NCBI GenBank assembly: GCA_004835665.1
Contig: RBKR01000008.1
Span: 620,001-684,000 of the forward strand
From: Phoma sp. XZ068
Lineage: Eukaryota; Ascomycota; Dothideomycetes; Pleosporales; Didymellaceae
Reading direction: 5' to 3'
DNA length: 64,000 nt
The translations under genes and the position numbers were made by a program. This document shows positions 23,182 through 34,870 of the stretch, piece by piece (position 1 is the first letter of the stretch; the number at the start of each line of letters is the position of its first letter). The notes under the pieces are model-generated. The model saw only the letters and a program-made list of their open reading frames with translations. It was not told where the DNA came from and searched no databases.

Positions 23182-26100
23182 CTATCCTTGATACTGGTAG
23201 TTCTGTTGGTGCTGGTTCGTCAAGTAGTTCATTGCTTGGTATGTTCCCGTGGGCGTGTGTTGCTGGTACTGCATCTGCATCGTAGGGTCAAAGTTTGGCG
23301 TCATGCCTTGTTGATCAGGAGTAAAGTAGCTGGGAAATGCAGTTGTCTCAGTGGGAGAATTCGTGAACATGGCCTGTTCTTGTTGTTGGACCGCAGACAT
23401 GGGGCCCATGTTGAGGTATGATGGATTTTGTACATGAAATCCGTTGTTGTACACCAGAGGAGACTTCGGCGGATTCTGAAGACCTGGATAGGTCTGGTTG
23501 CTGTACTGAATACTGTTTGCTGCATACGCTGCATAACCACCCTGCTGCTGCGGGACCATTTGAGGCGGAGGATACGAGTGCATTACATTTGCTGTCGCGT
23601 CGTTTGCATTGCTTGATGGGACTTGACTGAAGGGGTTGATCCCAGGCGCAAAACTCATACTGGGAGAATGCTGCGATTGACTGCCGCCAACTGGCTTTCT
23701 GGCAAACGCGGCTGATAGCTTGCGTGCGTCTGGGAGCTCTTGTACAGGGCTGATTATGGTATCAGCATTGAGGAGCTTCTGTTCAACTAGCGGAAGTATG
23801 GGCATGCTAATTTGTTCCATATGCTTCGCTAGATGGACTGTGAGCTTCTTCCAGCTATTGCAGATGTTACCGCAGAATCGGCAGGGCTCGTCCTTGGGTT
23901 GCTTCGTTGTGTCCCGACGGCATCTTTCAACGATAGCCCATATGTCCTCTAAGAATTGTTAGCAATTATTCATTAATCTGGCTTTTCCGGTACGGACCTG
24001 AGTCGCTGCTTGGAGTCGGGTCTTTGTTCGACGCCCGTCCAGTCCGTTGCTTCGGCTCAGCAATCTTGTGCTCTCGGACAAGGTGCTGCACAAAATTGTC
24101 CTTGCGGAAGCACGTATGATTGCAATCGGTGATGTTACAAGTCCAATTCTCCAGTTGTCGATGACGTTCGTTCTCGTGACGCACCCAGTCAGCTTTTCGC
24201 TTGAAAGACTTGGGTTCCTGGCAGTTAGGGAAGGTACATGTAAAGGGCTGGACATCTTCGTGTACATGTTTGGTCCAGTCGGATGGCTTGTAGAACTTTT
24301 TCACCTTGAAGCACAGCGGGCATTCAAACTCGGCTGGTAGGCGTTTGACAGGCGGTAAAGGAACGCCCGAAGGAAATTGTGCAGCTACAACCGTACCTTC
24401 CGGTGGGAGTTCTTCATTATCATCCTCCTCGCCTGGAGCCGTAATCTGAAAACCGATGAATGGAGCGTCAGGGTCTTTGTTGCCAGCTTTTGGCGGAAGC
24501 TGCTTGGCTTCTCCGCCTAGATCCGTACAAAACTTCAGTGATGGGCAGCTCTTGTTTTGCACGACATTGATATGCTTTACTCGGAATTCGAGCAGTCGCT
24601 TGTATCTCCTGATCTGCTCCTGAGCAACGCGCTCAACCATGAAATCAGCTAGACGGGGATTCAGTTGGCGAGCGTGCGTTCGGAAACCTTCTTGATTAGG
24701 GATGATAGGGTCAGTGCGCACTTTGAGGTCCATTGTGATTCCCTCTTGTTCGTCATCATCATCATCAGCGGCGGGACTCGGCTGCATAGACTGCTTGGTT
24801 GCTTCCGTATCTGCAAGAGGCGAAGCTAGCATGGGCATGGGTGGTCCACCGTGCTGTGTCATAAGCTCGGCGAGGCCGAAGGACTTTCCCGAATCACCCC
24901 TGCTTCTGCCAATATCACTTCGACTACGGCTTCGTTTGATAACATTTTTGGCGCCTTGGTACCATGGACCCGACGTTGCAGACAGACCTAAAGAGCTTGA
25001 CGGAGTTCCTTCTTTGCTTTTGTCGCTGAGGTTCGTGTTTACTCTCGGAGACTTGGGTCGGCCCCAGCTGCCAATACGCTTCGGCCTCTCGAAGACAGGG
25101 TCCTTGGATTGATCCGATCCTATATCTGAAGACTGCTGTACAGGCATACTACCTTTACGCTTGAGTAGATTGCTTGGAGTACGTCGGATGTTCCGTAGGA
25201 AACTTGGACGGCGTTGCCTGTCATCGCTCTTACGCGGCTCTGGCTCTATGAGTCTCGCAACACCAGGTGATCCACGAAGGCTAGCAAGGTCTGGCTCACT
25301 GAGCCTTCGCGATCCGACAGTCGCAGCGAGTGAGGCGGACTCGACATCCTTTGCTCGTTGCCGAAAGCGCATCATTGCAGCATTTGAAGTAGGGGGCTGA
25401 TAGTGGCTTGTTGTTGCTGGTGACTGCGTCGGTACGTCCATCCATGGCTGCACGATCGCATCAGTGGTTGGACTATGTTCTCGTGTAGCAGAAAAGTACG
25501 AGTCGTCTCCTTGGTCCGCGTGTATGTTAACAGACGCTGGTGGTGAGTCTGAGTCCTCATAATAATCCTCATCTTCGTCGTCATCATCATCGCCATAGTC
25601 GCTTTGCTCGTTGATGTACCTGGGACTGAAGTTTTGGAGGTCAGTGCGCACCCCAAGTCCGAAACTGCCTTGGAGCGCCTGACGATTGGCATCATTTTGG
25701 CTTTTTGCGCGACGGCGTCCGGTGTGAGGCTTGAGGTAGCTGCTTGAAGGACCAACATCTCCTGCCTCGCTTCCTACCTCGCTCTTCGTTAACCAGTCTT
25801 GTACTTCTAGCTTCTTTTCCATTCTTGCTCTACGCCCTGCAATCTCGTCAAGACTGGGCACTAGCATGTCACCCATTGCTCGGCGATCTTCAGGGCTCAG
25901 TCCTGCCTGACCTGGGCTACCTGTGCCCGGCCACGAGCCATCTTCATTGCGTTGTGTTTCTCGGTGTATCGTGCGATTACGTCCTTGTTCATGCGCCTCT
26001 TCTTCATCGGAGGATTCGTCTTGTGGGTATGGAGAGAGGTGATTGCCCGATCGTCGACTACTGAGGCTTCGTCTGCTCATACCTCTGCTGTTGTCTGAAT

Positions 26101-27025
26101 GTGACGGGGACTCTTCTCTGCTGTAATTCTCTACTCGCACAATCGGACTTGTCATATGACGGGTGAGTGGACGAGGACTGGCCAATGACATGTTTCCAGG
26201 GCTGTTCGACAGAGGGGGACTCTGCAACGGCTTTCTTGGTATGGTATGTGGCGTGTGAATCGCTTGGTTGGGAGGTGTAAAGGAACTTTGGCCTTCTCCG
26301 GCATATTGCACGGTTGGAAATGTCGAGTTCTCGTTACCTATCGCAGGACTGGAATGATTCGTTATGTTTGGGGATATAAGCTGGTGCTGGTGAACAAACC
26401 CTCCATTAGTCGCTGACATGTGCGGTTGGGCATTGTACGTGTTCAAGGTGCCCGAGGTCAGGAGAGACATATCTACGTCTCCTTGATAAGAAGGAAAGGC
26501 AGTAGTATTGGGATCTTCAGCGAAGTTCAGATTCGAGAAGGATTCGTCGAGATACTGGCCATTAAAGCTGGGTGTTGTGTAGTTGCTTAAGTCTTGTTGG
26601 TTGAGGTCGCTTGCGTAACCGGGCTCTGGGCTAAGGTGCTCTGCCGAGAGTGACGGTGAGATAGCTTGGCCAATGTTGTTGTAGCTTCCTGGAGAGAGGC
26701 TTTGACTTTGGCCGTATGCATCGAGTGGAGGGTAGGAGCGATTGACCATATCTGGGTGGAGAGTGGAGTCGAAAGAGGATCCAACGTTTGGGGTGAACAC
26801 AGAATCTTGACCCGGTGTACTTGATGACGGGCCGGTCATCATTGAGTTGTCGTAGGCTATGGCTGCAGGCTCCGCCGAAAAGGTGAATGCGCCTTGCGCA
26901 TCAGGCATCAAGAAATTTCCGGTGCGAGATGCAGGTGGGTAACCATTGGCAGGCGCATCTTCGAAGTGGCGGTGCTGACGCCGCTGGTCATCTTGTGGCT
27001 GCATACGAGCGTCGATCGCGTTCAT
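23182..27025 (-). CDS. Large C2H2 zinc-finger protein, probable transcription regulator
   Basis: Exons 27025-23998 and 23948-23182, with a 49-nt intron (CTAAC branch, TTAG end), give 1264 residues. I chose the ATG at 27025 (MNAIDARMQ); the frame stays open upstream but has no earlier ATG. The first 850 or so residues are disordered: rich in Ser, Pro, Gln and Asn, with acidic runs (GDDDDDEDEDYYEDSD). A cluster of fingers follows near 901-986: CPLC...H, then C-x4-C with H-x4-H (FTCTFPNCQEPKSF..HENERH), then C-x4-C with H-x4-H. A further finger (CRFCGNICNSW..HLAKH, about 1029-1050) is completed by exon 2. The tail is Gln/Tyr/Asn-rich. Orthologues in other Pezizomycotina exist in my recollection but are uncharacterised. 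DNA binding is inferred, and no target is known. Confidence 0.88.
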
Positions 27026-29225
27026 GGATAAAGGTCGTGACAGCCTGCTAGGAGGGCAGATTCGACAGGTCGACGGTGAATGATGAGTGGCGAGCGATGG
27101 ATGCAATCAAGCACACATCAGCGGATAACGTGACTTCGATATTACCCGATGGTCAAGGAGGCATACTGCTGCCTGAGCGCTGTGGTGGGAGTATGCGATT
27201 GCCAGTAGAACCAAACGAATAAGAGCAGGTAGCTCAGTAGCGCATCAAAACGCGCAAACAGTGTACAGAGAGGCGACCCAGGTAGGTAATACCTCTGCAC
27301 GGTCAAGGACGAGTGAGGCTAGCCTGAGCCCTGACGTTTGCGATCTGCCTTGCACAGGGTAGTTGCTGCAGTTATTGAGGCGGTGTCGAGTTTCCGCAAA
27401 GTCGGCCACTCTATGAGAGACCAGAGGTGAAGAAACAGGAAAAGCGCGCGCGCGTTACAGGAAGAAAGTATCAGTGGATCGAATGATGGCCGTAAACAAA
27501 GTGAGTTTCGTGTAATGGTTGATGCTGCTGCGGCTGGCTAGGGGAACTCAAGGCTGACTCCCCTCACGATCCTCAATGTGCTGACAGGGGTTGTTGAGGC
27601 GGCTGCTTGCCAAGGCTACGCTTTCCTGCGAATTCGAAGGTTACACGGTCGTTTAGCTGATCTGGCGAATGCTGGTGGAGGAGAAATCGAAACAAGCGCG
27701 AACATGCAACGGGAGCTCCAAGCTTGAATGAGTTGTAAGGCAGACTCCCGTCACCGGTGCTGGTCTTGGCACCTTGATACAATGGCTGGCACAGCCCCAG
27801 CCCGCTGAAACGAGGTAAGTGGCTATGCTCAATGTCACTGCATTTCCATGCATTTCGATGCAGGCGCACTTTGTGAGCAAGTCGGAGCAGTGCTCCGTCG
27901 TCACGATGCGTTATAGACTCCAAATCTTCGTCTCTCAAGCTTTTGCTCACACCCCTCGGCACCAGGCCACCAGCTGGCGCTTAGCCGGTGCACATGGGCG
28001 GGTAGTACATAAAGACGGCCAAGCTTTCACACGCGGGCTCGAAGTCAATTCCCGAGTTGCCAAAGCATCTCGCGCGGATTCCATTGTTTGAGCGTGATAG
28101 TTTCTGGGTGTTTGCTCGGCGGTCTCACCTAGTAGCTCTTGTTAGCCACGTCGCGGAGTGAGTACCCGTGCCTAGATGGCCTCAGTGACCGATGCCGGCT
28201 TCCGAGCGAGATGTGGGGCAGCCCTGGGTAACAGAACTTGAGCGATGTGCACTTGAGCCTCAGGCCAGGAACACAATGCTGTGACGCAAGTCGATTCCTG
28301 CAAGGACTCTGAGTTGGCTGTTGATTGATTTCTTTGGAGTCCCCGACTTCATTTCGTCAGCATTGTCCAGTCTGGCCCAATGAGCCTGCGAGGAAGTCAA
28401 TGACCGCACGCTGGTATTCGGTTGGAGGATAGTGGTAATGTGGATGCACTAGAACTCGCGTGCTAGATGTCTCAATCGATTCGTAGGCCAGGATCTTAGA
28501 TGCTTTGGAGCCCACAACCACGTCCACGTCATATGGCACGTGGCTACAGATGCACGCCAGAACGATATGGCTATACTAGCTCCATACACCCCTTACGAGT
28601 AGCGAGGACTTTTTTCTCAATAACCGCGTGTGGAGCAGTATTCTAACAACATCTCTTTGGTACCATGATCATCAAGTCTGACGGGCGTGGGAGGGAGAGA
28701 GACGACTCAAGGCACGGTCCAGGGCAACAACACACAATTGCGGGGCACCAAAGAGTGCTGAGCTGCTGTTGGGAAATCGAAAGCCGTTGATTGACGGACG
28801 TGAGGCTCAACTTTAGCCGCGGTCATCTGCATCTGGAACTTTTGTTCAACATTGCCGGCAACTGCAACCGCCTACGTTGTTCGGCGGAACGGAGACTAAA
28901 CTCCACACTCCAGCTTTCTGCCCGCACAACCATGGCTCGTCTCCAGAATGCAAGCGTTCCTTCACTCTTCTTCTCCCCGACACCACATACTTCTATTTAC
29001 TCCTGCTCCCCTGTGTCAACTCTTCCGCTCTTGTTTGTCAGTCTTCCCGCGTGCCACTGTTCGCGTCTGCATGTGACGGGACCACCAGACTAGCAACCAG
29101 CAACAGCGCACCACAACATCCTGGCACTTTGAATAGTTGTTGTTGTACCGTTCCTCTTCAGTCATCCGCAACGACAAGCTTCGATTTAGACTGTCCTTCC
29201 CTCACATTCCACACAATCAGCTACC
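27026..29225. promoter_or_regulatory. Divergent promoter region between the zinc-finger gene and the gene at 29226
   Basis: 2.2 kb between two outward-facing genes. No coding region is supported. Pyrimidine-rich DNA with many TC/CTTC runs, typical of highly used fungal promoters and leaders, lies at about 28950-29180 just upstream of the plus-strand start. Confidence 0.45.
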
Positions 29226-30419
29226 ATGCCTGGACTCGACCAAATTATTCCACAACCCGACTCAAGGGAGCTGCTCCCTCCACTCCTTGCCTGTCTTGCA
29301 GTGTCAGGCAAAGCAAAACAGGCTCCACCCGGGCTATTACCCCTCGTCTCGCCAATCCTGCGCCAACGGCTCCAGCTTGTCGCTACGGACGACTGGCTTT
29401 CCCTTCTTTGCTGGGATCGAGACATCGCAGCGAAACTGCCATCGGTCATCGAGAAGATCCACGTCGAGCCCCACCCAGCCTCCGGCGAGATCGAGCCAGA
29501 GGACCCAGATCAGATACTGTACAGGCGATCAGATCCTGAAACACTACACGCGAGATTGGTTCTGAGTGAATTTGGTATCATACCCGCATATCTTTGGTGC
29601 ACAGGCGGAGAGGGCGGCAGCAGATGGCTCCTTGCTGAGCTTAGAGGTATTGAGGACGCCGACGATGGCACAGAGTGGTTTGAAAGCCTCGGCGAGGCAA
29701 ATGAAGCGGGCTTCCGTCGTAAACCTTTGAAGAGCAACGGAAACCTCGCGCCGCACATCCCACAATACACAGAGTCGCAGCAAGCAGACAACGATGACGA
29801 TGATGACGGTTCATACTGGGCTGCATATGACCAGACACCCAACACTCGCACGCCCGCTCAGAAGCGCTCACCTGCACCGCAGACGACCAACCGCACACAG
29901 ATCGGGCCGACACAATCTGAGCTCGAGTACTTCGCTAGGTATGCCTCGGAGGTGCAACCCGCACTCGATGCGCACGATCCAGACGAAGTGAGCCCAGAAG
30001 CTGGCGAATCGACACTCAATGGCAACGCTCTAAATTACACCCGCGCTCCTCAGACCGAACCGCTTGAGACTTCAAATCTAGGTCCCAATGGCTACGACTC
30101 CTCGCTCCCACCATCGTATGTTAACGGTTCGGGCGAAGAGAGCAGAGCAGAGCACATTGAGTCTGTTGATGATGCACAACACGGTGCATTGAACCACCCT
30201 CGACCGAGCTCGTCTTCGTCATCGAGGTCAATTGAGAGACTGGAGAGGGAGGCAGCGAACCATAGCCAAGCAGAGCTGGCTATCAAGCAGCATATTAGTA
30301 CGGATATCAAGAGTTTGTTCAGACTGGCGAGAGCATCAGGTATTGATAGGGAAGAGTTTGAGAGGATCATTCAGAGGGAACTGGAGGTGTTGCCACTGTT
30401 GGAGAGGGACACTGACTAA
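29226..30419 (+). CDS. Conserved fungal protein of unknown function
   Basis: A single exon of 397 residues beginning at ACCATGCC, a good start context. The N-terminal half (about 1-150) is ordered in character, with aliphatic helices (LLPPLLACLAVSG, LRQRLQLVATDDWLSLLCW) and the aromatic motif PAYLWCTGGEGGSRW. The middle is Asp-, Asn- and Pro-rich and probably disordered (DNDDDDDGSYW). The C-terminal 70 residues form a predicted helical, charged segment (RSIERLEREA...DIKSLFRLARASGIDREEFERIIQREL). No signal peptide or membrane segment is visible. I do not recognise a named family and give no function. It converges with spc2 (347 bp between stops). Confidence 0.85.
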   Translation: MPGLDQIIPQPDSRELLPPLLACLAVSGKAKQAPPGLLPLVSPILRQRLQLVATDDWLSLLCWDRDIAAKLPSVIEKIHVEPHPASGEIEPEDPDQILYRRSDPETLHARLVLSEFGIIPAYLWCTGGEGGSRWLLAELRGIEDADDGTEWFESLGEANEAGFRRKPLKSNGNLAPHIPQYTESQQADNDDDDDGSYWAAYDQTPNTRTPAQKRSPAPQTTNRTQIGPTQSELEYFARYASEVQPALDAHDPDEVSPEAGESTLNGNALNYTRAPQTEPLETSNLGPNGYDSSLPPSYVNGSGEESRAEHIESVDDAQHGALNHPRPSSSSSSRSIERLEREAANHSQAELAIKQHISTDIKSLFRLARASGIDREEFERIIQRELEVLPLLERDTD

Positions 30420-30766
30420 GAATGGGGATATACCAGGTCTCTGCGTACGCACACGAAGAGGACCAATTTGCGAACCAGATCATATGCATAGCATCATGTC
30501 GGCGTCATCAGCATTCATAGCATTCGCAATACCCTACATTATCAAAACAGAACAATCCGACTATACTCCAGTGTATGCTGGAACCTGCTCCATATGGTAT
30601 TTTTCGGGCACTCTAGCACAGCTTTCAATGCAAAGTCCACCGTGCAGGAGTTCCCGCTGGCGAGAAGATGCAGTCGTGCTTCCCAATGTCAAAGCCAGAT
30701 CAAAGGTTACCACACGCTTGCTCAGTTCGGCTCCTCTTACTTCAATTTTCATCTCATAAGAACCAC
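30420..30766. other. Spacer between convergent genes
   Basis: 347 bp that must contain both 3' untranslated regions. No gene seen. Confidence 0.5.
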
Positions 30767-31591
30767 TTAGGCCTTCCTCCTCCTTCCCTCTCCACTGACG
30801 AAGCTAGCCCCGCTAGCCTTCAGCTGGTTCAGCACGTCGATCGCATTCGAACTGTTCAAGTTCAATTCCTGCGCCCCGCTTCCCCTGCCAATGTCTTCCA
30901 CGACATTGTCCGGGTCTGCGGCACCAATGACAGGGACCTCGGATGCAAGCCACTGCTGGAATGGCTTCGCGGTAAAGTAGCCGTCGGATGTGAACCACCG
31001 TGTCATGGGTGCGCGAATGTGAATCTTTTGCTCGGGGTTGGAGGTGTAGGGTGTAGGTGTGAAGACGACGTCGCATTCGTAGATGGGGATGTGCTTCTTG
31101 GTCGACGAGGAGATGCGAATCTGTATATATGTGTTAGCACCAATTGCATGTAAAAGGTACCCCAAACAACGGGAGCATAAGCGGTATTGGGAGTGCTCGT
31201 AAACATACCTTTCCAGTCTTGCCCTCTCCCTCATACACAACGCCCTTCTCCACGAACCACAGCCAATACGAGAACGCACCGTTGAGCAAGAAATATGCTA
31301 CTACTGCGGGCGCAGTGTAGGGCTTTGAAGCTTCCCAGCCAAACTTCCAGTCGAAGTAGAAGAGCGCGCCGGCGATGATGACGGCACTGTAGCCCAGCGC
31401 TAACCTGACGTCGGTCTGGGTGTGAATTTGCTTAAACTTGAGGGAGTGGAGGTAGTTGGGGAGTGCATCGTCGGTGGTATTCTTCAGGTCTGGAGAGCTG
31501 TTAGTTTGCTGCCTGCGTACATGTGTTTATACGTGGGCTGGATTGAAGTACCGGAGAGCGAATGCACGGCAATCTTTTGTGTCGCCGACAT
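30767..31591 (-). CDS. SPC2: Signal peptidase complex subunit 2
   Basis: Non-catalytic subunit of the ER signal peptidase complex (SPC25 in animals), which links the complex to the translocon. Exons are 31591-31552, 31489-31209 and 31120-30767. All introns are GT...AG and the frame closes at 224 residues. The N-terminus is MSATQKIAVHS and continues into DLKNTTDDALPNYL. Two membrane segments lie in exon 2 (LALGYSAVIIAGALFYFDW and YFLLNGAFSYWLWFVEKG), the hairpin expected for Spc2. Exon 3 holds the cytosolic SSTKKHIPIYECDVVFTP beta region. The start is only 255 bp from the divergent emc3 start. Confidence 0.93.
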
Positions 31592-31846
31592 CTTGACTAC
31601 TATTCGTTCGTATAGGCCAAAGTAGCGGCAGTATAAGAGAGCAAACGGGCGCGGCTCAAGTTATGTCACGGCTGTAGAGCTTGGTTGATGGAAGACACCT
31701 TTCCAGAAGGAAGGCGCGGAGGTGACAGGGTCCGCCCGCCGCACGAGGCGCGCCGCTGGGGAGCTTCATCATCAAACGAACAACCTCACGTCTACCACCA
31801 CCACCCCACCTTACAAACCGTGCGCATTCTGTCCACGACCGACAAG
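31592..31846. promoter_or_regulatory. Shared bidirectional promoter of spc2 and emc3
   Basis: 255 bp between the divergent ATGs of two ER-membrane genes. The side near emc3 is rich in CCACC/CACC repeats (about 31793-31809). No TATA box is evident. Co-expression is an inference from the layout. Confidence 0.6.
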
Positions 31847-32956
31847 ATGGCTGAACCCGTCGTGCAGACGATCCATAGGGATCCCGCCTTGTTGTATGTG
31901 AAGTGCGTCGGCAGGACGTTGCATGCAGTACTAATGAGATGATAGCTGGTGGATTCTTCTTCCCATCACGGTGGTCATGGTATGTTATTCTGCAACCCAT
32001 TAAGCATGCTCTTCTGACATTTCTTCAGATCCTGACTGGTATTCTCCGCCATTACGCGATGACACTCCTCCAATCAACCCCCAAGAAGCAAGACCTGCCC
32101 AAGATCCGGCAACAACGGTCTCTCGCCCGCGGTCTTTCATTGCGCCAAAATGCCAATGTGTTGTCACCCGCTGCCTTCTCCGCCAGGAAGGCGTATATGG
32201 TGCAAGCGTACCAGGAGGGCAAGTTCTTGGCTGAGCCTGAGATGAGGGGCAAGCCCAGACCAAACCCTATGAGTGATCCTGCCGCTATGGAGGGAATGAT
32301 GGGCATGATGAAGGGCAACATGGCTATGATGATTCCGCAGACGCTGATCATGGGCTGGATCAACGCGTTCTTCTCGGGGTTCGTAATCAGTAAGTCCACT
32401 CTCACTCTGACGACCCAAGAGCTGCTGGAGTCTCTCGAGACAACATCTATAGCGTCAACGTCAAGACCCAGAGGCAAAATGAACCGAGGATGTCGTTTGT
32501 GGCACCTGCCACTCGCTATAAACCCCGGGTCGCAGAAAGGAACATGTGCTGACTGTGCTTGATAGTGAAACTTCCTTTCCCATTGACTCCCCAGTTCAAG
32601 TCCATGCTCCAGTCTGGTGTAGGAACGCGCGATCTGGATGTGAGATGGGTGTCCAGTTTGTCCTGGTACTTCCTCACGCTCTTTGGTCTGCAGCCAGTCT
32701 ACAACTTCATCCTCGGCAGTAACAACGGTAAGTGCTTCCATCGATCCAGTCGTTCGAACGGGGCTGACTTGACTTTCTAGCCGCAAGCCAGGTCTCACAG
32801 CAGATGGCCATGCAGAATCCTGCTGCAGGCATGATGGGTCCTGAGCAGGATCCGGACAAGCTGTTCCTGGCAGAGGCCGAGAACCTGGAAGTCCTTGAGC
32901 ACCGATGGATCCTTGAGGGAATTGAAGACCGTCTGGTAGCAAAGTACACGGTGTAG
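31847..32956 (+). CDS. EMC3: ER membrane protein complex subunit 3
   Basis: Core subunit of the EMC insertase, related to Oxa1/YidC/Get1, which inserts transmembrane helices in the ER. The five exons are 31847-31893, 31946-31979, 32029-32389, 32566-32727 and 32781-32956. Their joined frame is 259 residues. The first donor was placed at GTATGT (31894) because only this gives the family start RDPALFWWILLPITVVM. The first membrane segment is followed by LTGILRHYAMTLLQ, a Met-rich stretch (MEGMMGMMKGNMAMM) and further helices (IPQTLIMGWINAFFSGFVI, WVSSLSWYFLTLFGLQPVYNFILG). Length and order fit EMC3. The introns are small except the third, which is 176 nt. The large open frame on the opposite strand is a shadow. 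Confidence 0.95.
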
Positions 32957-34870
32957 TCTATGCTGTGTACTGTCAGCATTGTAAGCTTGCAATCATACGA
33001 AGTATTGCAACATAGAAGATCAACACAGCACTCAAAATGGAGGACTATCATCCCACGCTGCAATTCGCATTGGTCGCCTGATCTACGTAGCCGACCCAGA
33101 GATAAGTCATGAAGTCAATTTTATGACAGTCCTTCAATCCATTGTCTCGGGACTTGTGGCAGCTGGTCAGATCCTTGTCTGCGGGGGCGGCCTGGAGCCG
33201 AAGTGCCAAGTGTATGCTCCGTTCAATGACCACCGTAACGAGAACGATAAGCTCTGCGGAATGTGAAGCAAAGCCGCCGGTGGCCTCGCTGTTTGAGATG
33301 ACGACTTCTTTGCCCCTGCAGCTGGCGCTTGGAGCAGGTTGTTGTCATGGTGGTCCTTCAGCTTGAGCTTCAAGGAGGTCGTCCTCCCAAGTCTTCCCCG
33401 CCCGTCCATCCAATCTACTTCCACCATCCTCCGCGGGTCGCACCGCCCCCAATGCGCCGGAATGAGCTGGAACGCGCCTCAATCCTGACCAGCAGGACTA
33501 CTGAAGCCATCAGTCGATCTTGAGTCAGAATAAACGCGACTGCGGAAGTGAGAGGGGAGCGCACAGCCTGCGAGACAGCCTACGCGGGCGCGGTCCGGTC
33601 CATCAACCACTAAGTTGTTGCAATCGTCATTTCGAACGCCCTCTCTTATGTACGACGACTCAGGACGAGGCAAACATCTGTGCTCAGCCCTGACCTCGTT
33701 GCCTTGTTCAGGCGTGTTCGGTGGCATTGCGCCCCAGATGGTGTGCATCCATGCAATCAGCTCTCCAATGGAATGAGGCTTTCTCACCACCCTTACCAGC
33801 ATCCTTCTCGCTTGACGAACGCTCCTCGTCCCAATCGGGACCATGGCTTGCTCAATCATCATTTCTTTTATTCTTACGGCCTTGGGCATCCGCTGGATGT
33901 TAGGCCCCTGACGCGGGTGCGGGAGCACAACTGTCGCCTACTGCGACTCTGCCGCGAGTGGATTCAGGACTTCTTGAAGGGTGGTGGTCTGTTCTCATGC
34001 ATCCAGGCCATTCGCTGTTCGCTGTTCGGCACCCCAGACCTGATCCTCTGTTTGGCCCCCAAAGTGAACCCGTGCAGTGTCACGCTAGCATTCACAGGAC
34101 CCAGGCAAGCTTCCCTGTCCCGATCCTGCTCATCCATGACATTTCGGAACACAGTTGCGCACGGCTTTCGGTTCGGTAGGTACTGCGATATGGCAGTGAC
34201 ACGCCATACTTTGCCATAATTGCTTTTTAAACTGGGGCTGCGGTCTGTAGACCTTACCTTATCAGAGTTCCGTGAACCAAGAGCTAGACGCCCGGACAGC
34301 TGATTGGTAGGTGAGTGGTGGCTGTCCAGCTGTCCCTGGCCACCGGTGAATGCAGCTGCAGGGCTCAATGCAAGCCCAGCACTAGCGTCTCACTCCCCCA
34401 TGTGTTTCTCGCTAAACCCAAAGTGATGCGGCTCTGCGATCAGGCCCATCATAAAGCAGGTAGGGAATGTGAGCTTGAGGGTGAAAGTACACCAGTCTGA
34501 AGAGGTGGGCAGTGCAAGTTCATATCAAGTTTCAACTCTGTTGCCTCTGGTCACCGACATTCTATTCGATGCTGCGCCTCTTCGGTCCACACAGAAAACA
34601 ACCAATTCGGCTACAGGTTGTAGTCGACTCGACACTGCACTTGCTGAGATAGGTGTAACATCGAAGCATTTGTTATAAGCTCAAGAATAGCCTCCGTAAG
34701 TAAGACATCATCTCACATATCCGAATCTACACTCACACTCCTGCAGAGCAGACACTTTGGAGTGATCCGCCATTATTTGTACCTGTAAAGCAGATATTGC
34801 TTGTCCTTTACCGATCTTGGTTACCTCGAGCGTACATAAACCCGGTCCACCCAGATCTAGATTAACCAAT
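32957..34870. other. Intergenic upstream of the C2H2 gene
   Basis: 1.9 kb without a gene I can support. Frames of up to 180 codons on the plus strand (33680-34219) and 150 on the minus strand (33479-33928) overlap each other. The plus-strand one has no ATG at its start and neither shows a domain. Confidence 0.4.

Noticed and set aside
27221..27240. GGTAGCTCAGTAG-like string resembling a tRNA A box
   Set aside because: No B box (GGTTCGA-type) follows within tRNA distance and no cloverleaf can be drawn.
32052..32942. 296-codon minus-strand frame
   Set aside because: Antisense across four emc3 exons and introns; EMC3 is the clear product.
33479..34219. Overlapping frames on both strands upstream of the C2H2 gene
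   Set aside because: The plus-strand frame lacks an ATG at its start, and neither shows a domain or codon pattern distinct from noise.
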